DNA of 64,000 nt from Streptomyces lanatus (lineage in GTDB: Bacteria; Actinomycetota; Actinomycetes; Streptomycetales; Streptomycetaceae): the NCBI RefSeq assembly GCF_014655715.1, contig NZ_BNBM01000007.1:367901-431900 (forward strand), given 5' to 3'. Numbering within the stretch: the stretch's first letter is position 1; every line of letters begins with the position of its first letter. The position numbers and the translations under genes are program-made. Of this stretch, positions 35,080 to 43,568 are shown one piece after another. Under the pieces are notes generated by a model, which was given only the letters and a program-made list of their open reading frames with translations, made no database searches and was not told the origin of the DNA.

Positions 35080-35871
35080 TCAAAGGGCCTCCAGCGCATC
35101 CCTGACCCTCTTCAGCAGCGCGACATAGGGATCGGCGCCGGTGTCGGGCGGGGGATCGGGGGCGGGCGGCGGCTGGGCGGCGACCAGGCCCGCGGCGGCC
35201 AGCCGGCGCAGGTGCACCAGCGTGTGGAACGCCGGTCTGCCCAGCGCCCGCGCGATGTCCACGGCCCTGCGCACGCCGTCCACGTGTTCCAGTACGGCGG
35301 CCTGCCGGGACGGCACCACGGGGGCCGCGACCGGGTCGGCCCGGATCAGCGGCGCGGCATCGGTCGCCGGGTCGGGCCAGAGACGGCGCAGCAGGGCGCG
35401 GCGGCGCAGCGTCTCGCGCTCCAGCCCGGCCACCGGCACGGGATGCACCGAGGCCAGCCAGTGCGCGCCGCCGTAGCGGAAGCGGCCCGGCGTGCTGCTG
35501 GGTGCGAGGGCGAAGTACGCCGCGTCGTACAGCGCGCTCACCTGGGCCAGCTCCAGCGCGCCCGGTGTGACGCCGTACCGCACGAGCCGCTCCATCTCGG
35601 CGCTGTCCTCGACGTCCCGCCAGGTCTCGGCGTCGAGGGCACCATGGGCGGTCAGGAGCACGCCGAGGCTGGGTGCGAGCGGGCTCTCGGCGTGCACGAC
35701 CCGGCCCTCGGCCAGATGGAGCGTGCCGTGCTCGCGGTCCAGGACCCCGGTGGCCCGCTCCTCGGCGAGCCGGGTCAGCATCGGCGAGACGCCGCCCGCG
35801 TATCGCTCCCGGGCGGCCGTGCGGTCCCGGACCGGCAGCCGCGGCGGCGGCGTGGTTCCGACCACGGTCAT
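35080..35871 (-). CDS. Conserved protein of the roadblock cluster (DUF4388-like)
   Basis: This is a 263-residue cytoplasmic protein. The first part (SPMLTRLAEERATGVLDREHGTLHLAEGRVVHAES) resembles the DUF4388/PATAN module found in bacterial signalling proteins. The middle carries LYDAAYFALAPSSTPGRFRYG, and the C-terminal part looks like a winged helix (VDGVRRAVDIARALGRPAFHTLVHLRRLAAAGLV). Its ATG overlaps the stop of the upstream roadblock gene (ATGA), so they are coupled. A role as switch partner or regulator is inferred from neighbours. Confidence 0.75.
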   Translation of the reverse strand: MTVVGTTPPPRLPVRDRTAARERYAGGVSPMLTRLAEERATGVLDREHGTLHLAEGRVVHAESPLAPSLGVLLTAHGALDAETWRDVEDSAEMERLVRYGVTPGALELAQVSALYDAAYFALAPSSTPGRFRYGGAHWLASVHPVPVAGLERETLRRRALLRRLWPDPATDAAPLIRADPVAAPVVPSRQAAVLEHVDGVRRAVDIARALGRPAFHTLVHLRRLAAAGLVAAQPPPAPDPPPDTGADPYVALLKRVRDALEAL

Positions 35872-36260
35872 CCCAGCACCAGCCGTTCGGCCATCTCGCC
35901 GAGCCGGATGCGGGCCAGCGCGAGATTGCCGTCCGCGCGGGCCAGCCACAGATACAGGAACACGCTGCTGTCGAACGACGTCGGCACGAACCGCAGCACG
36001 TGGTAGCTGTCCCGGTTGCTGAGGATCAGGTCCTCGACGGGCGGATCCGCGGGCTCGGTGCCGTCGCCGGGTCCGAACGCCTGTTGCTCGGCGGCCAGCC
36101 GCGCCAGCTCGGCCGCCTCGGCCGCCGCCGTCTCGTGGTCGCCGCCCGGAGGGTCGCCCACGGTGCCCAGGGCCAGCCCGCTCGTCCAGTCGACCAGTGC
36201 GGCGCCACGCGCACCTGGCAGCCGCATCGTCTCCAGCAAGCACTCGTCGATTCCGGGCAC
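35868..36260 (-). CDS. Roadblock/LC7-like protein
   Basis: This 130-residue protein has the roadblock pattern: CLLETMRLPGARGAALVDWTSGLALGTVG, VEDLILSNRDSYHVLRFVP, and SVFLYLWLARADGNLALARIRLGEMA. An acidic Ala-rich insert (about residues 40-65) separates the first and second strands. It is the first gene of the four-gene run and is coupled to the following gene. The last two segments resemble those of the 124-residue roadblock protein of the same cluster, indicating duplication. Confidence 0.82.
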   Translation of the reverse strand: MPGIDECLLETMRLPGARGAALVDWTSGLALGTVGDPPGGDHETAAAEAAELARLAAEQQAFGPGDGTEPADPPVEDLILSNRDSYHVLRFVPTSFDSSVFLYLWLARADGNLALARIRLGEMAERLVLG

Positions 36261-36442
36261 CGTCGCTCCCCTCCCACCTCGGGGTCCGGCTGAGTGACGG
36301 CAAAGCTACGCAACGTGTGTGCGGCGAGTGAGCGTTCGGGCATTTTCCAGTGGAACATGCCCGCGGTGACTAACGTGGGTCAACTGACCCTGCTTTCGGG
36401 TCACTTGATCGTGTACGGCGTGCTGGTCCCGGTCGGTCCGCG

Positions 36443-37837
36443 TCAACGGCGCTTCGGCATGGGCAGGGCGGTGAGGGAGGCCGCGTGCGCCCCACCCGAT
36501 TCGGCCACGATCTCCTCGACCGACTGCGGCTCACGCACCGTCGCGAAGGCGACGCCCCCGGCTCCGTCCGGCGCGAAGCCGTAAACCCCCGGCCGGGCAA
36601 GGGAGTTGTACGCGTAGTGGTGGGCGAAGTAGTACGCCCCCGTGTCCAGCGCCGCCGCGAAGTCACCCTGCTCCAGCAACGGCAGCGCGGCCCCCTCGGC
36701 CAGCAGATCGCCCGAGAAGCAGGCCGGTCCCGCCACGTCCTGCACCACGGCCGGACCCTCCTTCGGGCGGCCCTTGCCGTCGTACGCGGCGATCCTCAGC
36801 GGCCAGCTCCCCGGCATGTACACCGTCCGCGTGGCGACCTGCACCCCCGCGTGCGTCACCGCCACCGGCCGCCCGCCCGCGCTCTTGGCGTACTCCACCC
36901 GCGCCACGACCGTCCCGTGCTTGGCCAGCAGCGACCGCCCGAACTCCGTGACCAGCCCGTAGCGCCCGTCGAACAGCCCCGGCACCGCCTCGCTCAGCAG
37001 TCGCGCGTACTGCGCGTACGTCGGCGTCGTCGCGTCCGACGCGAAGTTCACCGGCAGTCCGCCGCCGATGTCGAGGGTATCGATCTGGCGCCGCCCGATC
37101 CGCCGGTTGATCTCCTCGGCGAGCGCGAACGTCTCGGCGACGCCCTGGGCCATGAGCGACAGCGGGATGCCCTGCGAGCCGGTGTGCGCATGCAGCCGCG
37201 TCAGCCACGGACGGTCCGCGTACGCCTGGATCACCCACTCCCGCGCCCCCTCGTCGCGCAGCGCCACCCCGAACTTCGACGTCGCCGTCGCGGTGGACGT
37301 CGCCTCGATCGAACCCCCGCCGACCTGCGGATTCACCCTGATCCCGAGCGGTGAGCGACTCGTGGCCGAGCTCATCAGGGCGTCGATGCGGTCCAGCTCC
37401 TGCGGATTGTCGGCGTTCACGGCGATGCCCAGCGCCAGCGCCTCCCGCAGCTCGGCCGGCGTCTTCGCGGGCGAGTCCAGCACCGTCGCCTCCGGGCGCA
37501 GCCCCGCCGCCCGTGCCAGGGCCAGCTCACCCGGGCTCGCCACCTCCGCGCCGATGCCCTCCTCGCGCAGCAGCCGCAGCACCGGCACCAGCGGGGTCGC
37601 CTTCACCGCGAAGGCGTGCAGCACGGGTGTCCCCGGCGCCGTGACCTCCTCGAACGCCGCCCGCAGCGCCGCCGCCGACTCCCGGATGCCGGTGACATCC
37701 AGCAGGCCGACGATGGGGGAGCCGGGCCCGAGCAGCCCCTGCTCCACGGCGGCACGCACCGCGTCGTCCCGCCGGTTCGTCACTGTCTCGATTCCGCTGC
37801 CCACAACATCCCCCGTCATGTCGTTGTACGAGCCCAT
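36443..37837 (-). CDS. Type III PLP-dependent decarboxylase (diaminopimelate decarboxylase-like)
   Basis: This 464-residue enzyme has the alanine-racemase-fold barrel and the decarboxylase C-terminal domain. The PLP lysine is in HAFAVKATPLVPVLRLL. HTGSQGIPL, DIGGGLPVNF, EFGRSLLAKHG, the substrate-side Cys in GPACFSGDLLA, and GAYYFAHHYAYNS follow the family order. It could decarboxylate meso-diaminopimelate or a related amino acid; location beside the histidine-degradation operon and away from lysine genes makes it probably not the main lysA. The start is uncertain (ATG 37837 or 37819; neither has a good ribosome site). Confidence 0.85.
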   Translation of the reverse strand: MGSYNDMTGDVVGSGIETVTNRRDDAVRAAVEQGLLGPGSPIVGLLDVTGIRESAAALRAAFEEVTAPGTPVLHAFAVKATPLVPVLRLLREEGIGAEVASPGELALARAAGLRPEATVLDSPAKTPAELREALALGIAVNADNPQELDRIDALMSSATSRSPLGIRVNPQVGGGSIEATSTATATSKFGVALRDEGAREWVIQAYADRPWLTRLHAHTGSQGIPLSLMAQGVAETFALAEEINRRIGRRQIDTLDIGGGLPVNFASDATTPTYAQYARLLSEAVPGLFDGRYGLVTEFGRSLLAKHGTVVARVEYAKSAGGRPVAVTHAGVQVATRTVYMPGSWPLRIAAYDGKGRPKEGPAVVQDVAGPACFSGDLLAEGAALPLLEQGDFAAALDTGAYYFAHHYAYNSLARPGVYGFAPDGAGGVAFATVREPQSVEEIVAESGGAHAASLTALPMPKRR

Positions 37838-37886
37838 GCATCCAGCCAAACACCGCGGAGCCGCCGCTGCTGGGGCACCGATCTAT

Positions 37887-37915
37887 TGACTAGTTCTATT
37901 CAGGAAGCCAGGATG
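37887..37915 (+). promoter_or_regulatory. Putative promoter of the hut operon
   Basis: TTGACT (37887-37892) and CAGGAT (37910-37915) are 17 bp apart, close to the vegetative consensus with the Streptomyces-type -10. They lie 64 bp before hutU. Confidence 0.45.
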
Positions 37916-37979
37916 TGAATATCAACCTCAACAGTTCCACCTCGACTGTTCGCAGTCACAGTCCGCTGGGAGGCAGACC

Positions 37980-39644
37980 ATGTCAGGACCCCGCCCCGTC
38001 CGAGCGCCGCGCGGTACGGAACTGAGTGCCCTGGGATGGCAGCAGGAAGCCGCCCTGCGGATGCTCCAGAACAACCTCGACCCCGAGGTCGCCGAGCACC
38101 CCGACAAGCTCGTCGTCTACGGCGGCACCGGCAAGGCCGCCCGCGACTGGCGCTCCTTCGACGCGATGGTGCGCACCCTGCGGACCCTCAAGCAGGACGA
38201 GACCATGCTGGTCCAGTCCGGCCGCCCGGTCGGCGTCATGCAGACCCACGAGTGGGCCCCGCGCGTCCTCATCGCCAACTCCAACCTCGTCGGCGACTGG
38301 GCCAACTGGGAGGAGTTCCGCCGCCTGGAGCAGCTGGGCCTGACCATGTACGGCCAGATGACGGCCGGCTCCTGGATCTACATCGGCACCCAGGGCATCC
38401 TCCAGGGCACCTACGAGACCTTCGCCGCCGTCGCCGCGAAGAAGTTCGGCGGCACCCTCGCCGGCACGATCACCCTCACCGCCGGCCTCGGCGGCATGGG
38501 CGGCGCCCAGCCGCTCGCCGTCACCATGAACGACGGCGTCGCGATCTGCATCGACTGCGACCCGCGCGCCATCGAGCGCCGTATCGAGCACCGCTACCTC
38601 GACGTCAAGGCGGACAACCTGGCGCACGCCCTCCAGCTCGCCACCGAGGCCCGCGACGCCCGCCGCCCGCTCTCCATCGGCCTGCTGGGCAACGCCGCCG
38701 AGCTGCTCCCGCAGATGCTCGCCGAGGGCGCCCCGATCGACATCGTGACCGACCAGACCTCCGCCCACGACCCGCTGGCCTACCTCCCCGTCGGTCTCGC
38801 CTTCGAGGACATGGCCGACGCCGCGGCCAAGGACCCGGCCGGGTTCACCACCCGCGCACGCGAGTCCATGGCGAAGCACGTCGAGGCCATGGTCGGCTTC
38901 ATGGACGCCGGCGCCGAGGTCTTCGACTACGGCAACTCCATCCGTGGCGAGGCCCAACTCGCTGGTTACGAGCGGGCGTTCGCGTTCCCCGGCTTCGTCC
39001 CGGCCTATATCCGCCCCCTCTTCTGCGAGGGCAAGGGCCCCTTCCGCTGGGCGGCCCTGTCCGGCGACCCCGCCGACATCGCCAAGACCGACAAGGCCAT
39101 CCTGGAGCTCTTCCCGGAGAACGAGTCCCTGCACCGCTGGATCAAGATGGCCGGCGAGCGCGTCCACTTCCAGGGCCTGCCCGCCCGCATCTGCTGGCTC
39201 GGCTACGGCGAGCGCGACAAGGCCGGCGAGCGCTTCAACGACATGGTGGCGAACGGCGAGCTGGCGGCGCCGCTGGCCATCGGGCGCGACCACCTGGACT
39301 GCGGTTCGGTGGCCTCTCCCTACCGCGAGACCGAGGCCATGCTCGACGGCTCCGACGCGATCGCCGACTGGCCGCTGCTGAACGCCATGGTCAACGTCGC
39401 GTCCGGCGCCTCCTGGGTGTCCCTCCACCACGGTGGCGGCGTCGGCATGGGCCGCTCCATCCACGCCGGCCAGGTGACGGTGGCCGACGGCACGAAGCTC
39501 GGCGGCGAGAAGATCCGCCGCGTGCTGACGAACGACCCCGGCATGGGCGTCATCCGGCACGTGGACGCCGGGTACGACATCGCGGAGTCGGTCGCCGACG
39601 AGCGTGCCGTCCGGGTTCCTATGCGCGAGGGTGACGACGCGTGA
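37980..39644 (+). CDS. hutU: Urocanate hydratase
   Basis: This 554-residue NAD-dependent enzyme converts urocanate to imidazolone propionate, the second step of histidine breakdown. Characteristic segments include WQQEAALRMLQNNLDPEVAE, VVYGGTGKAARDW, AGSWIYIGTQGILQGTYETF, the Rossmann-like TITLTAGLGGMGGAQPLA, and HLDCGSVASPYRETEAM. GGGAGG lies eight bases before ATG. It is the first gene of a four-gene operon in which each following gene overlaps or is closely coupled. Confidence 0.97.
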   Translation: MSGPRPVRAPRGTELSALGWQQEAALRMLQNNLDPEVAEHPDKLVVYGGTGKAARDWRSFDAMVRTLRTLKQDETMLVQSGRPVGVMQTHEWAPRVLIANSNLVGDWANWEEFRRLEQLGLTMYGQMTAGSWIYIGTQGILQGTYETFAAVAAKKFGGTLAGTITLTAGLGGMGGAQPLAVTMNDGVAICIDCDPRAIERRIEHRYLDVKADNLAHALQLATEARDARRPLSIGLLGNAAELLPQMLAEGAPIDIVTDQTSAHDPLAYLPVGLAFEDMADAAAKDPAGFTTRARESMAKHVEAMVGFMDAGAEVFDYGNSIRGEAQLAGYERAFAFPGFVPAYIRPLFCEGKGPFRWAALSGDPADIAKTDKAILELFPENESLHRWIKMAGERVHFQGLPARICWLGYGERDKAGERFNDMVANGELAAPLAIGRDHLDCGSVASPYRETEAMLDGSDAIADWPLLNAMVNVASGASWVSLHHGGGVGMGRSIHAGQVTVADGTKLGGEKIRRVLTNDPGMGVIRHVDAGYDIAESVADERAVRVPMREGDDA

Positions 39645-40948
39645 CTCAGCATGTGGGTGGGCACGGCGACTCCCCGGTGGGGGCGGAGGCATCGTCGCCG
39701 GGTGCGGGTTCCCCGCCTGGTTCGGGCGGCAGTTCCTTCCACACCATGTGGCGCGACCTGCTCCCTATCGGCCGAAACCCCGCCTCCGGCGGCTACCGCC
39801 GCTTCGCCTGGACCGGGGCCGATCTCGACTGCCGGGCCTGGTTCAAGGAGCAGGCCGAGGCGCGCGGGCTCGGCTACGAGGTCGACCGGAACGGCAACCA
39901 GTGGGCCTGGCTCGGAGACCCCGCCGCCGGGGACGCCGTCGTCACCGGCTCGCACCTCGACTCCGTGCCCGACGGCGGCGCCTTCGACGGGCCCCTCGGC
40001 GTGGTGTCCTCCTTCGCCGCGCTCGACGAACTGCGCGGCAGGGGCGTGCGGTTCGCCAAGCCCCTCGCCATCGTCAACTTCGGCGACGAGGAGGGCGCCC
40101 GCTTCGGTCTCGCCTGTGTCGGGTCGCGGCTCACCGCCGGGCAGCTCACCGTCGAGGGCGCGCACAGGCTGACCGACGGGGACGGGGTCAGCCTGCCCCG
40201 GGCCATGGAGGCCGCCGGGTACGACCCCGACGGCATCGGCGCCGACCCCGAGCGGCTCGCCCGTATCGGTGCCTTCGTCGAACTGCATGTCGAGCAGGGC
40301 CGGGCGCTTGACCTGTCCGGCGACCGGGTCGGCATCGCCAGCGCCATCTGGCCGCACGGCCGGTGGCGGTTCGACTTCCGGGGCGAGGCCAACCACGCCG
40401 GCACCACCCGGCTCGTGGACCGGCGCGACCCCATGCTGTCGTACGCCGAGACCGTGCTCGCCGCCCGTCGCGAGGCCGAACTCGCCGGTGCGGTCGCCAC
40501 CTTCGGCAAGATCGCCGTCGAGCCGAACGGTGTCAACGCCATCCCGTCCCTGGTGCGCGGCTGGCTCGACTCCCGCGCCGAGGACCAGGCGAGCCTCGAC
40601 GCCGTCGTCGGCGGCATCGAGAAGGCCGCCCGGAGCTACGCGGAGTCCCACGGCATCGACCTCGACGTCGTCCGTGAGTCCTTCACGCCCGTCGTCGAGT
40701 TCGACCACGCCCTGCGCGACGAACTGGGCCGCATCCTGGGCAAGGACACCGACCTCACGGTGCCCGCCCTGGGTACCGGTGCCGGACACGACGCCGGAAT
40801 CCTCTCCGGGACGATTCCGACCGCCATGCTGTTCGTACGCAACCCCACCGGCGTCTCGCACTCCCCGGCCGAGTCCGCCGCCGAGGACGACTGCGTGGCC
40901 GGGGTCCTCGCACTCGCCGACGTACTGGAAGGGCTGGCCTCCAGGTGA
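39641..40948 (+). CDS. M20-family amidohydrolase (allantoate amidohydrolase-like), hut operon
   Basis: This is a 435-residue zinc hydrolase. Metal and catalytic motifs of the hydantoinase/carbamoylase-type M20 family are present: VTGSHLDSVPDGGAFDGPLGV, IVNFGDEEGARFG, and FVELHVEQGRALD, with ALGTGAGHDAGIL near the end. The annotation transferred to such proteins is usually allantoate or N-carbamoyl amino acid amidohydrolase. In this operon the logical job is removal of the formyl group from N-formylglutamate produced by the HutF branch, but this is inference. The GTG start overlaps the hutU stop (GTGA). Confidence 0.88.
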   Translation: MTQHVGGHGDSPVGAEASSPGAGSPPGSGGSSFHTMWRDLLPIGRNPASGGYRRFAWTGADLDCRAWFKEQAEARGLGYEVDRNGNQWAWLGDPAAGDAVVTGSHLDSVPDGGAFDGPLGVVSSFAALDELRGRGVRFAKPLAIVNFGDEEGARFGLACVGSRLTAGQLTVEGAHRLTDGDGVSLPRAMEAAGYDPDGIGADPERLARIGAFVELHVEQGRALDLSGDRVGIASAIWPHGRWRFDFRGEANHAGTTRLVDRRDPMLSYAETVLAARREAELAGAVATFGKIAVEPNGVNAIPSLVRGWLDSRAEDQASLDAVVGGIEKAARSYAESHGIDLDVVRESFTPVVEFDHALRDELGRILGKDTDLTVPALGTGAGHDAGILSGTIPTAMLFVRNPTGVSHSPAESAAEDDCVAGVLALADVLEGLASR

Positions 40949-42282
40949 CGACCAAGACCTACTGGCTGGAGCACGCCTGGCTCGATACGCATGTCGAGCC
41001 GGGCGTCGCCCTGGACACGAACGACGGTCGCATCGCCGCCGTCCGCACCGCCGTCCCCACCCCGCCCCCCGGCGCCGAGATCCTCCGCGGTCTCACCCTG
41101 CCCGGCCTCGCCAACGCGCACAGCCACGCCTTCCACCGTGCCCTGCGCGGCACCGTCCAGGTCGGGTCAGGCACCTTCTGGACCTGGCGTGAGGTCATGT
41201 ACTCGGTCGCCGATCGCCTGACGCCGGAGACCTATCACACCCTCGCCCGCGCGGTGTACGCCGAGATGGCGCTGGCGGGTGTCACCTCGGTCGGCGAGTT
41301 CCACTACGTGCATCACGGACCCGGCGGCATCCCCTACGCCGACCCCAACGCGATGGGCGAGGCCCTGATCGCGGCCGCCGCCGAAGCCGGTATCCGGATC
41401 ACCCTCCTCGACACCGCCTATCTCTCCTCCGGCTTCGGACAGCCGCCCACGACCCACCAGCTCCGCTTCTCCGACGGCGACGCCGAGGCCTGGGCCGAAC
41501 GCTCTTCAGTTCTCAAGGAACGGGATCACGCACGGATCGGGGCAGCGATCCACTCCGTACGGGCCGTGCCCGCCGACCAGTTGGAGACCGTGGCGCGCTG
41601 GGCCGAGGAGCGGCGGGCACCGCTCCATGTGCACCTGTCCGAGCAGACCGCCGAGAACGAGGCGTGCCTGGAGGCCCACGGCTGCACCCCGACCCAGCTC
41701 CTCGCCCTGCACGGCGTCCTCGGCCCGCGCACCACCGGCGTCCACAACACCCACCTCACCGCCGAGGACATCTCCCTCATCGGCGGCAGCGGCACCGGCA
41801 CCTGTATGTGCCCGACCACCGAACGGGACCTCGCCGACGGCATCGGCCCGGCCGCCGCCCTGCAGAACGAGGGCTCACCGCTCTCCCTCGGCTCCGACAG
41901 CCACGCCGTGATCGACCTGCTGGAGGAGGCACGGGCGATGGAGCTCAACGAGCGGCTGCGCACCCGCACGCGGGGTCACTGGACGGCCGCCGCCCTGCTG
42001 CGGGCAGCCTCCGCCGACGGCCACGCCGCCCTCGGCTGGGACGAGGCGGGCACCCTGGAACCCGGTGCGCTCGCCGACTTCACGACGATCGCGCTCGACT
42101 CGGTCAGGACGGCAGGGCCGCTTCCGCGGCTCGGGGCCGAGACGGCCGTATTCGCCGCGTCGGCAGCAGACGTGTCGCATACGGTCGTGGCAGGTCGGCA
42201 CGTCGTACGGGACGGGGCCCACACCCTCGTACCGGATGTGCCGAAGGCCCTCGCGGACGCCGTCGAAGCCCTGCGCGCATGA
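40945..42282 (+). CDS. hutF: Formimidoylglutamate deiminase
   Basis: This 445-residue amidohydrolase-fold enzyme releases ammonia from N-formimidoylglutamate, giving N-formylglutamate. The metal site appears as LANAHSHAFHRAL at the N terminus, with HVHLSEQTAENEAC, GVHNTHLTAEDISL, and SLGSDSHAVIDLLEE. The GTG start overlaps the previous stop (GTGA). The presence of HutF shows that this organism uses the two-step (formylglutamate) route instead of direct HutG hydrolysis. Confidence 0.94.
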   Translation: MTTKTYWLEHAWLDTHVEPGVALDTNDGRIAAVRTAVPTPPPGAEILRGLTLPGLANAHSHAFHRALRGTVQVGSGTFWTWREVMYSVADRLTPETYHTLARAVYAEMALAGVTSVGEFHYVHHGPGGIPYADPNAMGEALIAAAAEAGIRITLLDTAYLSSGFGQPPTTHQLRFSDGDAEAWAERSSVLKERDHARIGAAIHSVRAVPADQLETVARWAEERRAPLHVHLSEQTAENEACLEAHGCTPTQLLALHGVLGPRTTGVHNTHLTAEDISLIGGSGTGTCMCPTTERDLADGIGPAAALQNEGSPLSLGSDSHAVIDLLEEARAMELNERLRTRTRGHWTAAALLRAASADGHAALGWDEAGTLEPGALADFTTIALDSVRTAGPLPRLGAETAVFAASAADVSHTVVAGRHVVRDGAHTLVPDVPKALADAVEALRA

Positions 42283-42353
42283 CCCCGGGCCGGCCCGGTC
42301 CCGCCGTCTCCGCCCCCGCACCCGACACCGCCGACCAGGCAACCAAGGACGCC

Positions 42354-43568
42354 ATGAGCAACGCGACGACCGTCAGCCCCGCCCACTCCGCGAGCACCGC
42401 AAGCACGCTCATCACCAACATCGCCAGCCTGGTCACCAACGACCCCTCCCTCGGTGACGGTTCCCCCCTCGGACTGATCCAGGACGCCGCGATCGCCATC
42501 GAGGGCGACCGCGTCGTGTGGACCGGTGATCAAAGCAAAGCACCCGCCACTGACAATCGGGTCGACGCAGGTGGCCGGGGCGTCATCCCCGGCTTCGTGG
42601 ACTCCCACTCGCACCTCGTCTTCGCGGGCGACCGCACGCAGGAGTTCAACGCTCGGATGTCGGGGCGGCCGTACAGCGCCGGCGGTATCCGTACGACCGT
42701 CGCGGCCACCCGGGCGGCGAGCGACGGGGAACTGGCGGCCAACCTCACCCGTTACCTCCACGAGGCCCTCCGCCAGGGCACCACCACCTTCGAGACCAAG
42801 TCCGGCTACGGCCTGACCGTCGAGGACGAGGCCCGCGCCCTGCGCATCGCCGCCGCCCACACCGACGAGGTCACCTACCTCGGCGCCCACATCGTCTCGC
42901 CGGACTTCGCCGACGACCCGGCCAGCTATGTCGCCCTCGTCACCGGCGAGATGCTCGACGCCTGTGCGCCGTACGCCCGTTGGATCGACGTCTTCTGCGA
43001 GAAGGGCGCCTTCGACGGCGACCAGGCCCGCGCGATCCTCACCGCGGGCAAGGCGAAGGGCCTGCACCCGCGCGTCCACGCCAACCAGCTCTCCTACGGC
43101 CCCGGGGTCCAGCTCGCCGTCGAACTCGACGCCGCCAGCGCCGACCACTGCACCCACCTCACGGACGCGGACGTCGACGCCCTGGCGAGCGGCCGTACGG
43201 TCGCCACACTGCTCCCCGGCGCCGAGTTCTCCACCCGCGCCGAGTGGCCGGACGCCCGCCGCCTCCTGGACGCGGGCGCCACCGTCGCCCTTTCCACCGA
43301 CTGCAATCCGGGCTCGTCCTTCACCTCCTCCGTCCCCTTCTGCGTCGCCCTCGCGGTACGGGACATGGGGATGACCCCCGACGAGGCGGTCTGGTCGGCG
43401 ACGGCGGGCGGCGCCGCGGCCCTGCGCCGCGACGACATCGGCCGCCTCACCCCGGGCGCCCGCGCGGACCTGCTGCTCCTCGACGCCCCGAGCCATGTGC
43501 ACCTGGCGTACCGGCCGGGCGTGCCCCTGGTCAGCGGGGTGTGGCGGCGCGGCGTACGCGAGGTCTGA
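42354..43568 (+). CDS. hutI: Imidazolonepropionase
   Basis: This 404-residue amidohydrolase opens the imidazolone ring to give N-formimidoylglutamate. Typical segments are GRGVIPGFVDSHSHLVFAGDRTQEF, RQGTTTFETKSGYGLTVEDE, DVFCEKGAFD, LHPRVHANQLSYGPGVQLAVEL, HCTHLTD, and STDCNPGSSFTSS. I prefer ATG 42354 with AAGGA upstream. An ATG at 42279 overlaps the hutF stop (ATGA) and would add 25 unstructured residues; that form is also possible. The stop abuts the convergent sigma-like/lectin gene without spacer. Confidence 0.94.
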   Translation: MSNATTVSPAHSASTASTLITNIASLVTNDPSLGDGSPLGLIQDAAIAIEGDRVVWTGDQSKAPATDNRVDAGGRGVIPGFVDSHSHLVFAGDRTQEFNARMSGRPYSAGGIRTTVAATRAASDGELAANLTRYLHEALRQGTTTFETKSGYGLTVEDEARALRIAAAHTDEVTYLGAHIVSPDFADDPASYVALVTGEMLDACAPYARWIDVFCEKGAFDGDQARAILTAGKAKGLHPRVHANQLSYGPGVQLAVELDAASADHCTHLTDADVDALASGRTVATLLPGAEFSTRAEWPDARRLLDAGATVALSTDCNPGSSFTSSVPFCVALAVRDMGMTPDEAVWSATAGGAAALRRDDIGRLTPGARADLLLLDAPSHVHLAYRPGVPLVSGVWRRGVREV

